Assembly (NCBI GenBank): GCA_003820635.1
Contig: RPOS01000251.1
Coordinates: 1-5,473 of the forward strand
From: Verrucomicrobiaceae bacterium
Lineage (GTDB): Bacteria; Verrucomicrobiota; Verrucomicrobiae; Verrucomicrobiales; Akkermansiaceae
DNA length: 5,473 nt
Reading direction: 5' to 3'
Of the stretch, positions 1 through 5,473 are shown in pieces (the first letter of the stretch is position 1; each line of letters begins with the position of its first letter). The translations under genes and the position numbers were made by a program. Below the pieces are notes generated by a model. It was not told the origin of the DNA. It was given only the letters and a program-made list of their open reading frames with translations, and ran no database searches.

Positions 1-771
1 CACGATGCCCAAGGCGATCATCAATGGTGCCGGTGACACGCCAAACACGTTAAATGGTGCGGCGGGTTGGGCGAGCGTGAGCCCCCAGTTGCGCAGGTTG
101 TTGAACCCGAAGCTGATGAGGATCACCGCGACGGCGGACAGGATCACGCCGAGAACGTCGATCTTCACCTCCGGCTTGGGCGGCGATGGTTTGAGCTTGA
201 AACTCAGCAGCAGCAGCACGGACGCGTGAACGATGAGCAGGCCGAACGCGAGGCGCCAGTTGATCATGGCCACGTAGCCGACAATCACGAACGCCAGCAC
301 CCCGGCGATGGCTCGTGCGGAGCCTAGCAACCCGACGGCCTTCGCCTGCTGGGTGCCCTTGTAATGGTTCGCGATCAGCGCGACCAGCGAGGGTACCAAC
401 GAGGCGCCCGCGAAGCCGGCCAAGGCCTGTCCGGCCAGCATCACCGTTGCGGTCGGGCTGACGACCATGATGATCATCGCCGCGAGGAACAGCGCCACGG
501 CCACTTGGAAAAAGATCTTCGAACCGAAACGCTGGCCGAGCTTGCCGCCGAGCATCACGAAGCCCGAGACGCCGAGCGAATACATGACGATCGCCGTACC
601 CACCGTGGTGGGTGCGGTGTTGAAACTTTTGACCATGCCGCTCATGGAAACAGGCAGAGCGGCGACATTGAAAGACATCAGCATCTGGCCCATGGCGATG
701 ACCACCATCGGCAGCCACGAGGCGTTTTCTTCGATGTCCGATTTGGAATGTGAAACAGTATTGTTTGCCAT
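1..771 (-). CDS. MFS transporter, DHA2-like, N-terminal part (cut by the left edge)
   Basis: Open frame of 257 codons from ATG at 771 to the window edge with no stop, so the C-terminal part is missing. Translated by hand, it has a hydrophilic N-terminus of about 18 residues and then membrane segments at roughly residues 20-45, 56-76, 86-105, 109-133, 147-170, 173-191 and 204-224. The loop after the second segment reads GGKLGQRFGSK (75-85), the MFS motif A, with Gln in place of the usual Asp. NWRLAF (171-176) resembles the WRW-type signature before helix 6 of drug:H+ antiporters. The charged linker at 192-204 followed by another helix fits the 14-helix DHA2 layout, although the later helices lie outside the window. 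The start is supported by AGGAAA at 788-783, 11 bases upstream. It lies 45 bases downstream of the glutaminase gene on the same strand, so co-transcription is likely. The superfamily is clear. The substrate is unknown; a drug, organic acid or amino acid are all possible. Confidence 0.88.
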   Translation of the reverse strand, partial: MANNTVSHSKSDIEENASWLPMVVIAMGQMLMSFNVAALPVSMSGMVKSFNTAPTTVGTAIVMYSLGVSGFVMLGGKLGQRFGSKIFFQVAVALFLAAMIIMVVSPTATVMLAGQALAGFAGASLVPSLVALIANHYKGTQQAKAVGLLGSARAIAGVLAFVIVGYVAMINWRLAFGLLIVHASVLLLLSFKLKPSPPKPEVKIDVLGVILSAVAVILISFGFNNLRNWGLTLAQPAAPFNVFGVSPAPLMIALGIV

Positions 772-816
772 ATGATTGGTATTTTCCTGAAAATGCGAGG
801 TTGATTGGGGCGAAAG

Positions 817-1821
817 TCAGACAGCGGGTTTTGAAACGAAAAGGTCCATACCAAGTTCCTGTGAGAGGAACTTGGCGACCAATTGGCCCTTGACGCTGTT
901 GCCTGCGGCATCGAGCGGTGGGGCGAAGGTGCCAAGGCCGCCCTTGCCGGGGGAAACGGTGACGATTCCGCCACCAATGCCGCTCTTGCCCGGGAGTCCG
1001 ATGTCAAACAGCCAGTCGCCGGACGTTTCGTAGAGACCAGCCGTCGCCATCGCCGCAAGGGCATAATGGCAGATTGCCGGATCAACGATCTTCTCCTTGG
1101 TGATTGGGTTCACCCCGCCGTCGGCCAGCGTGGCACCCATCACGGCGAGATCCTTGGCGCTTACGTTGAGCGAGCACATCTTGGTGTAGAGATCGACCGC
1201 TTGGGCGGGATCGAGGTAAATTGCTCCGTAGCTTTGCAGAAGCCGGGCGATCCCCTGGTTGCGGGAATTGGTTTCGGAAGCCGACTGATAGACTTCTTCA
1301 TTGAGAGGCACTTCGTGACCTGCGAAGCGGCAGAACCCGTCGTAGATGAAATTCCACTTGTCTTCGTGGGTCACGCCGGGAACCAGGCTGGTAACTGCGA
1401 TTGCCCCGGAGTTGACCATCGGATTGGTCAGACCCTTCGGGTGCTTTTCGATTCCCGCCAGCGAGTTGAAGGGCAGGCCGGTCGCGTTTGCGCCAACCTT
1501 GCGCCTGACGTCTTCCACCCCGAGCGTCTGTGCGACCAAGGCGAACAGGAAGGGCTTGGAAACACTCATGATCGAGAACGGATGATCCGACTCGCCGATC
1601 TCATAGACGTTGCCGCCCACACCGACGACGCAGATACCGAAAAGATCGGCAGGCACCCGCTCCAAGGCCGGATAGACCGTGGAGTTCACGCCAGCAGTGT
1701 CGGATTTGAACCGGCTGTGAGCCTCCGCAACGAGTTCGGAAATTTCCTCGGATGGCGGCAGACTGCCCGTGGACACATATGGCACATGCGAAAAAAGTCT
1801 GTTTTCATCATTATTGATCAC
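817..1821 (-). CDS. glsA: Glutaminase (L-glutamine amidohydrolase)
   Basis: Hydrolyses L-glutamine to L-glutamate and ammonia; serine-dependent, beta-lactamase-like fold, cytoplasmic. The 334-residue protein carries the family signatures in order: SVSK (86-89), with Ser86 and Lys89 as the catalytic S-x-x-K pair; NPMVNSGAI (133-141) with substrate-binding Asn137; ETNSRN (183-188); LAVMGATLADGGVNP (225-239); Tyr264 in the LYETSGDW stretch; and KSGIGGGI (279-286). From memory, spacing and wording are closer to E. coli YbaS (GlsA1) than to YneH, for example GLPFNS, DLYTKMCS and LPGKSG. It is about 25 residues longer than the usual 308-310, mainly at the N-terminus. The start is GTG: an in-frame stop lies about 10 codons upstream with no ATG between, and a weak AGCAGG sits 7 bases ahead. 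It is the upstream gene of the pair with the MFS transporter. One oddity is YPAL at 50-53, where most members have YIPxL. Confidence 0.97.
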   Translation of the reverse strand: MINNDENRLFSHVPYVSTGSLPPSEEISELVAEAHSRFKSDTAGVNSTVYPALERVPADLFGICVVGVGGNVYEIGESDHPFSIMSVSKPFLFALVAQTLGVEDVRRKVGANATGLPFNSLAGIEKHPKGLTNPMVNSGAIAVTSLVPGVTHEDKWNFIYDGFCRFAGHEVPLNEEVYQSASETNSRNQGIARLLQSYGAIYLDPAQAVDLYTKMCSLNVSAKDLAVMGATLADGGVNPITKEKIVDPAICHYALAAMATAGLYETSGDWLFDIGLPGKSGIGGGIVTVSPGKGGLGTFAPPLDAAGNSVKGQLVAKFLSQELGMDLFVSKPAV

Positions 1822-1841
1822 AAAAAAACCTGCTCTGGCAG
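1822..1841 (-). promoter_or_regulatory. Short hairpin and T7 tract directly before the glsA start
   Basis: Read on the minus strand, CTGC-CAGA-GCAG (1841-1830) forms a 4-base-pair stem with a 4-base loop. It is followed by one G (1829) and seven T (1828-1822) that abut the GTG start codon. The only Shine-Dalgarno-like sequence for glsA, AGCAGG, overlaps the right arm of this stem. It may modulate initiation or act as a weak attenuator. The stem is short for an intrinsic terminator, so function is uncertain. Confidence 0.3.
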
Positions 1842-1866
1842 CTAGGATGCGTCAATCCCAAACGCA

Positions 1867-1895
1867 AGTGTACTGCGCAAGGGGCATTACGACAA
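1867..1895 (-). promoter_or_regulatory. Candidate sigma70-type promoter for glsA
   Basis: On the minus strand TTGTCG (1895-1890) and TACACT (1872-1867) are separated by exactly 17 bases. Each hexamer matches 4 of 6 consensus positions. Transcription would start near 1860 and give a leader of about 39 bases before the GTG at 1821. Such matches arise easily by chance, so this is a proposal based only on spacing and position. Confidence 0.3.
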
Positions 1896-2046
1896 CCTCC
1901 GGCGACGCGTGCCCAGACAATCACGGAGGCGATTGGGGTTTGAAATCAGCAGGCACGTCTTAGGCGCGCCCCGGCAGCGTGGCGATGAAAACGGACAGAC
2001 AGAGGGTTCCGGTGACAGTCTGAAGGGATAACAGGAGACATGCGGA

Positions 2047-2069
2047 GGGTGAAACGGGAAGTGTTACCC
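2047..2069. other. Imperfect inverted repeat in the intergenic region
   Basis: GGGT (2047-2050) and AAC (2053-2055) pair with GTT (2063-2065) and ACCC (2066-2069). This gives a 7-base-pair stem with a 2-base bulge and a 7-base loop. An alternative 5-pair stem, ACGGG with CCCGT (2054-2072), competes with it. It could be an RNA structure or a protein site on either strand, or chance in GC-rich DNA. Confidence 0.25.
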
Positions 2070-2089
2070 CGTAGCCAGTGGTCGTGAGA

Positions 2090-2109
2090 GTGGTGAAGCT
2101 GTGGTGAAG
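2090..2109. repeat. Tandem 9-base direct repeat, 11-base period
   Basis: GTGGTGAAG occurs at 2090-2098 and again at 2101-2109 with a CT spacer, so the copies are offset by 11 bases, about one turn of the helix. A third, degenerate half copy (GTGGT) begins at 2078. Direct repeats with this period are typical of sites for OmpR/PhoB-type response regulators, but no such regulator is encoded in the window. Confidence 0.4.
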
Positions 2110-2265
2110 GAAATCGCTTGCGGCGACAGATCACAAGTTTCGAGGAATCGACCAGTCCACCCGGATCCTCCGGTTCGTGTAGTTGAGGCAAAGTGTGTCC
2201 ATCTCGCCGCGGGCGCGGCACGAAAAGATAAACAAGAATTTGCCACCATGCCGCTTTGAAAGAAT

Positions 2266-2287
2266 GGCGGATTTCCGCCTTGATCAA
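2266..2287 (+). promoter_or_regulatory. Hairpin and TTGATCAA palindrome in the moxR leader
   Basis: GGCGG (2266-2270) and CCGCC (2275-2279) form a perfect 5-pair stem around ATTT, which can close to 6 pairs with a 2-base loop. The 8-base palindrome TTGATCAA follows at once (2280-2287). No T tract follows, so it is not a normal intrinsic terminator on the plus strand. It could be an operator or a leader structure 50-70 bases ahead of the moxR start. Confidence 0.25.
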
Positions 2288-2335
2288 AACAGCCCTTTAG
2301 ACCACCCAACTATTTCCCTAACTAATTACCCAACC

Positions 2336-3337
2336 ATGACCCACGAAACCCAACCTCAACCCGCCGACGCAGAGGCGCTGGTGCGCGAAGCCTCACACTG
2401 GATCCACCCGCTCCGCAGTGATATCGGCCGTTATCTGATTGGCCAGAATGATCTGGTGGACCGCCTGCTGGTCTCCCTGATGGTGAAAGGCCACATCCTG
2501 CTGGAAGGCGTGCCCGGCCTGGCGAAAACCCTCGCCCTCAAAACACTGGCCTCGCTCGTGAACGCGAAGTTCAACCGCATCCAGTTCACCCCGGACATGC
2601 TGCCGGCGGACATCGTCGGCACTGAAATTTACGACCCCCGGGAAGCGCGCTTCCGCGTGAAACACGGCCCGGTTTTCGCCAATTTCATCCTGGCCGATGA
2701 AATCAACCGCGCGCCGGCCAAGGTGCAAAGCGCGTTGCTTGAGGCAATGCAGGAAAAGCAGGTGACCATCGGAGAGCAGACCTTCCCGTTGCCCGCGCCA
2801 TTCTTTGTTCTCGCCACCCAGAATCCTCTCGAACAAGAGGGCACCTATCCACTGCCCGAAGCACAACTCGACCGCTTCATGATGAAGGTGGTCATGGACT
2901 ACCCGACCGAAGAAGAGGAACTCCGGGTGCTCGATCTGGCCGGCACCACCGAGGAATTGCCACTGCCTGCCCCGGTCGTCAGCCTTGAATCGATCCAACA
3001 GGCGCGCAACGTGGTCAACAGCCTGTATCTCGATGAAAAAGTGAAACGCTACATCGTGCGGCTGGTGCATGCGACCCGCCGGCCGGTGGATTTCGGCATC
3101 CACATCGCGCCGCTCATCCGGGTGGGCGCCTCGCCGCGGGCGACGATCAATCTGGCGCTCGCCAGCCGTGCCCATGCGTTCCTCGAAGGCCGCGCCTATG
3201 TCACTCCGCATGATGTGAAAAACATCGCCATGGACGTGCTCCGCCACCGTGTGACGGTCACCTACGAGGCGGAAGCCGAAGGCCTCGACAGCGAGCGGAT
3301 CATCGCCCGCATCCTCGATGAACTGCCGGTGCCATGA
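2336..3337 (+). CDS. moxR: MoxR-family AAA+ ATPase
   Basis: A 333-residue cytoplasmic ATPase of the MoxR branch of AAA+ proteins, thought to act as a chaperone for vWA-domain partners. Visible motifs are Walker A GVPGLAKT (58-65), Walker B FILADEIN (117-124) with Asp121-Glu122, sensor 1 ATQNP (160-164), the arginine-finger region LDRF (178-181) and sensor 2 GASPRA (264-269). The C-terminal lid with the YVTPHDV segment (288-294) is complete, and the length is normal for the family. The open frame extends up to ATG at 2183, with another ATG at 2264. I chose 2336 because it gives the family's usual N-terminus and the upstream codons lie in AT-rich, promoter-like DNA with a hairpin. No clear Shine-Dalgarno precedes any of the three. 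Its stop overlaps the start of the DUF58 gene by 4 bases (ATGA), indicating translational coupling. It is probably the first gene of the cluster. Confidence 0.96.
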   Translation: MTHETQPQPADAEALVREASHWIHPLRSDIGRYLIGQNDLVDRLLVSLMVKGHILLEGVPGLAKTLALKTLASLVNAKFNRIQFTPDMLPADIVGTEIYDPREARFRVKHGPVFANFILADEINRAPAKVQSALLEAMQEKQVTIGEQTFPLPAPFFVLATQNPLEQEGTYPLPEAQLDRFMMKVVMDYPTEEEELRVLDLAGTTEELPLPAPVVSLESIQQARNVVNSLYLDEKVKRYIVRLVHATRRPVDFGIHIAPLIRVGASPRATINLALASRAHAFLEGRAYVTPHDVKNIAMDVLRHRVTVTYEAEAEGLDSERIIARILDELPVP

Positions 3338-4281
3338 TCGCGCGAAAAGCCAGCACGCCTGTCAGCGTTCAGGACGAGGCCCGCGCGGCGGAAATCCTCG
3401 GCCGCGTCCGCCGCATGGAGGTACGCACCAACCGTTTGGTCGATGACTCGCTGGCAGGCCGCTATGCCAGCGTCTTCAAGGGGCGCGGTATGGACTTCGA
3501 CCGCGTGCGCAACTACGTGCCGGGCGATGATGTTAGAACGATCGACTGGAATGTCACCGCGCGCACCGGTGAGGCACATGTGAAACTTTTCACCGAAGAA
3601 CGCGAACTCACGATCCTTCTCATGATCGACATCAGCGCGTCTTCGGACTTCGGTTCGGTGCCGGATTCCAAGCGCGAACTCGCCGCCGAGGCCGCCGGCG
3701 TGCTAGCAGCATCGGCCATTCGCAACCGCGACAAGGTGGGTTTGATCCTTTTCAGCGATGCCGTTGAGTTATACATTCCGCCGGGGAAAGGCCGGACACA
3801 TATCATGCGGCTGATCCGCGAGACATTGTTTTTCCAGCCCGCCAGCGCCGGCACGGATATCTCCAAAGCCCTGGATTTCGTCAACCAGGTGACCCACCGC
3901 AGATCGGTGGTGTTCCTGGTCTCGGATTTCTGTCTTGGAGAGCCGCAGGAAGAGCGACTGAAGCTACTGCGCAACAAGCTGCAAACCACCAACCGGCGGC
4001 ATGATGTGATTGCCGTCTCGGTCACCGATCCGCGCGAGGAATCGCTGCCGGATGTCGGCCGCGTGCTCATCGAGGACGCGGAAAACCAGCAGGTCGTCGA
4101 GATCGATACCGGCAGCGCCAAAGTGCGCGATGCCTACGCCAAGGCCTCCCGCGCCCGCCGCGAACGAACCGCCGGCCGCATCCGCTCGCTCGGCGTGGAT
4201 TTGTTAGAGTTTGTCAATGGCGAGAACTGGCTGCCCGGGTTGATGAGCTTTTTCCGCAACCGCCGCCAACGCTCCGGCTGA
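3334..4281 (+). CDS. DUF58 protein with vWA-like fold
   Basis: A 315-residue protein that regularly follows moxR; such proteins are presumed MoxR partners. The DUF58 signature lies at 56-72, with key residues YVPGDDVRTIDW (61-72), followed by the acidic LFTEERE (85-91). The vWA-type metal site (MIDAS) looks intact: DISAS (99-103), Thr174 in GTDI and Asp198 in VSDF. No signal peptide or membrane helix is visible. It lacks the two N-terminal helices that some longer DUF58 proteins carry, so it is probably soluble or peripherally attached. The C-terminal tail is basic (RNRRQR near 308-313). Translation is coupled to moxR through the ATGA overlap at 3334-3337, and the next gene starts 16 bases after its stop. 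The family is certain; the molecular function is unproven for the family as a whole. Confidence 0.95.
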   Translation: MIARKASTPVSVQDEARAAEILGRVRRMEVRTNRLVDDSLAGRYASVFKGRGMDFDRVRNYVPGDDVRTIDWNVTARTGEAHVKLFTEERELTILLMIDISASSDFGSVPDSKRELAAEAAGVLAASAIRNRDKVGLILFSDAVELYIPPGKGRTHIMRLIRETLFFQPASAGTDISKALDFVNQVTHRRSVVFLVSDFCLGEPQEERLKLLRNKLQTTNRRHDVIAVSVTDPREESLPDVGRVLIEDAENQQVVEIDTGSAKVRDAYAKASRARRERTAGRIRSLGVDLLEFVNGENWLPGLMSFFRNRRQRSG

Positions 4282-4297
4282 ATCCCTGATTTCCACG

Positions 4298-4894
4298 ATG
4301 TTTCATTTCCGTTCCATTTTCTGGCGATCCATCGCGCTCGGATGCTTGTCCACCACTGTCATCCACGGCCAGCCCGCCGAAGATGACATCCGCGGCCCCA
4401 AGCCGCTGGTGGATATCCCGGAGCCCGGAAAATTTCCGGTTGTGCTGTGGGCCTTGATCGCGGGCGTGGTGCTGCTGCTCGCCATCGCCGCGTTCCTGTG
4501 GAGGCGCCATGCGCGCAGCAAGCGGCTCAGAAGTCCGCGGGAAATCGCCCTCGCATCGCTGGCCGAGTTGGAGGCAGGCCGTGAAGTGATGACCGCCGAA
4601 TCCTTCGCCAACCGCGCCGCGCAAACCGTGAGACAATACATTTCCGACCGCTTCGACATCGCCGCGCCACGCCGGACCACCGAGGAATTCCTGCGCGATC
4701 TAACTGCGGACCCGGCATCGCCGCTCACCGACAAGTGCGATCATCTGCGTGGATTCCTGAAATCCTGCGACCTTGCGAAATTCGCGGGCCGCGAGATTGA
4801 TCTCACGCACCGCGCCGAACTCGTGCAAGCGGCACGCGGATTCATCGAGGCCACCGCCTCATCATCCAAACCGGAGAGTTCCACGAAGCCATGA
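4298..4894 (+). CDS. Small membrane-anchored protein, DUF4381-like
   Basis: A 198-residue protein. The N-terminus (1-24) looks like a weak signal peptide: basic start, short hydrophobic core, possible cleavage after VIHG. A short extracytoplasmic segment with IRGPKPLVDIPEPG (31-44) follows, then one strong membrane helix (46-68) with basic residues after it (RRHARSKR), and a cytoplasmic domain of about 125 residues. Layout and position match the DUF4381-type proteins of MoxR/DUF58/vWA clusters, in which a proline-rich periplasmic patch precedes one helix and a small helical domain. The FANRAAQTVRQYISDRF stretch (106-122) and TTEEFLRDL (127-135) resemble the helical part of that family. There is no Shine-Dalgarno, and the gene begins 16 bases after DUF58, so coupled translation is likely. 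Cys16 is not in a good lipobox. The family assignment rests on recall of layout and may be wrong. Confidence 0.8.
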   Translation: MFHFRSIFWRSIALGCLSTTVIHGQPAEDDIRGPKPLVDIPEPGKFPVVLWALIAGVVLLLAIAAFLWRRHARSKRLRSPREIALASLAELEAGREVMTAESFANRAAQTVRQYISDRFDIAAPRRTTEEFLRDLTADPASPLTDKCDHLRGFLKSCDLAKFAGREIDLTHRAELVQAARGFIEATASSSKPESSTKP

Positions 4895-5473
4895 CCGGGA
4901 GTTTTCAATTCATGCGTCCGGAGTTTCTTTGGCTGCTGTTGTTGCTGCCGGTTCTTGCGTTCTGGCGCGCGCGCTCGGGGCTGTCGGGCGCCGTCCTCAT
5001 GCCGTCCACGGCAGACGCGCGCAGCGTTGGTGCCCGGCCGCGCTCGATGGTCGGCGGGTTTTTGTTGTTCCTCGGATTGCTTTCATTCGCCTTGCTCGTC
5101 ACCGCTCTGGCACGGCCGCGCCTCGGCAAAGGGTCCAGCGAGATTGAGGCCAGCGGAATTGATATCGTCCTGGCCATCGATGTCTCCGGCTCGATGGAAG
5201 CCCACGATTTCAAACTCCAAGGCCAACCGGTCAACCGCCTGGAAATGGTCAAGGAGGTGGTCGGCAAATTCATCTCCGCGCGGCCCAACGACCGGCTCGG
5301 CATGGTCGGCTTCGCGGGGCGTCCGTATCTGGTGAGCCCGTTGACATCAGACCACACATGGCTTGGCGACCGTCTCCGCGACTTGCAGATGGGCCAGGTC
5401 GAGGATGGCACCGCGATCGGCTCCGCACTTGCCTCGGCGGTGGGATACTTGCGCAAGTCGGAGGCCAAATCAC
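4891..5473 (+). CDS. batA: BatA-like von Willebrand A membrane protein, N-terminal part (cut by the right edge)
   Basis: The frame is open for 194 codons to the window end, with no stop. It starts at ATG 4891, overlapping the previous stop as ATGA; a second ATG at 4912 (residue 8) is an alternative start. It has a first membrane segment at about 9-25 (FLWLLLLLPVLAF), a basic loop, a second at 53-73, then a vWA domain. That domain shows the MIDAS motif DVSGSM (97-102), a long insertion with NRLEMVK (115-121), NDRLGMVGFAG (133-143) and the MIDAS threonine in DGTAIG (172-177). This arrangement matches the BatA/BatB (aerotolerance) proteins, which have a terminal helix pair and a vWA domain in the periplasm or cytoplasm depending on topology. 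The remaining MIDAS aspartate and any C-terminal helix lie beyond the window. BatA versus BatB cannot be separated here; being the first vWA gene after DUF58 favours BatA. Confidence 0.92.
   Translation, partial: MTGSFQFMRPEFLWLLLLLPVLAFWRARSGLSGAVLMPSTADARSVGARPRSMVGGFLLFLGLLSFALLVTALARPRLGKGSSEIEASGIDIVLAIDVSGSMEAHDFKLQGQPVNRLEMVKEVVGKFISARPNDRLGMVGFAGRPYLVSPLTSDHTWLGDRLRDLQMGQVEDGTAIGSALASAVGYLRKSEAKS

Larger units (their letters stand above)
1822..2335. other. Divergent intergenic region, no convincing gene
   Basis: This 514-base stretch separates the minus-strand glsA from the plus-strand moxR and must hold the promoters of both groups. The open frames inside it (for example 1946-2287 and 2064-2309 on the minus strand) encode low-complexity Arg/His/Ser/Pro-rich strings with no recognisable domain, and I do not call them genes. 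I found no match by eye to cobalamin, glutamine, fluoride or guanidine riboswitch cores. Small structures present are a 9-base direct repeat (2090-2109), a bulged stem (2047-2069), CCGGA-TCC-TCCGG (2161-2173) and a hairpin at 2266-2279. The last 50 bases before moxR are noticeably AT-richer (around 2281-2335), as expected of a promoter or leader. Confidence 0.6.

Noticed and set aside
1822..1841. Intrinsic terminator upstream of glsA
   Set aside because: A 4-pair stem is too short for a confident terminator, and it sits directly before a start codon; kept only as a possible regulatory structure.
883..1845. Long plus-strand open frame of 320 codons opposite glsA
   Set aside because: It is the antisense shadow of a clear glutaminase gene in GC-rich DNA; its translation is rich in Arg, His and Gly and matches no family I know.
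2041..2100. Possible cobalamin riboswitch (bases reading like GGGTGAAACGGGAAGTG)
   Set aside because: Only a loose resemblance. The conserved core after this segment is missing, and neither flanking gene is linked to cobalamin.
2138..2173. Minus-strand nine-codon upstream peptide (GTG start after GGAGG)
   Set aside because: The Shine-Dalgarno-like bases are part of a GC-rich inverted repeat, the peptide is tiny, and it lies over 300 bases from glsA; chance is the simplest explanation.
1946..2287. Minus-strand open frame of 113 codons in the intergenic region
   Set aside because: Composition is random-looking (Arg, His, Pro, Ser), no domain or good ribosome binding site is visible, and it overlaps the probable promoter region of moxR.
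2064..2309. Minus-strand open frame of 81 codons in the intergenic region
   Set aside because: No recognisable domain and low-complexity content; it overlaps another spurious frame and the AT-rich leader of moxR.
2393..3247. Long minus-strand open frame of 284 codons opposite moxR
   Set aside because: Antisense shadow of a gene with all AAA+ motifs intact; composition is typical of an antisense frame.

Overview
This is a GC-rich bacterial chromosomal fragment of ordinary housekeeping and accessory type. It has two gene groups that diverge from a 514-base intergenic region. The general look suggests a Gram-negative, possibly Verrucomicrobiota-like bacterium: high GC, several starts without a clear Shine-Dalgarno, and a moxR / DUF58 / short membrane protein / von Willebrand A (vWA) gene cluster. 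This assignment is an inference from gene style only; there is no rRNA or other marker in the window.

Left part, minus strand (1-1821): a complete beta-lactamase-fold glutaminase (glsA, GTG start at 1821) is followed 45 bases downstream by the N-terminal 257 residues of a major facilitator superfamily (MFS) transporter, which runs off the left edge. The two look like one transcription unit: deamidation of glutamine to glutamate and ammonia, paired with a membrane transporter. A weak sigma70-like promoter (1867-1895) and a small hairpin followed by seven T lie just upstream of the glutaminase start.

Middle (1822-2335): the intergenic region holds no convincing gene. It contains a pair of 9-base direct repeats with an 11-base period and a few short inverted repeats.

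Right part, plus strand (2336-5473): moxR, a DUF58 protein, a small membrane-anchored protein resembling DUF4381, and a BatA-like vWA protein cut by the right edge. Two of the three junctions are 4-base ATGA overlaps and the third is a 16-base gap, so this is almost certainly one operon. By analogy with known MoxR/Bat clusters, the AAA+ ATPase MoxR would act with the two vWA proteins at the inner membrane, in assembly, activation or stress tolerance at the cell envelope. The partner substrate is not known.

I see no CRISPR array, tRNA, rRNA, insertion sequence or phage gene. I also see no clear sign of an undescribed system. The most unusual points are the glutaminase-MFS pairing and the structure around the glutaminase start.
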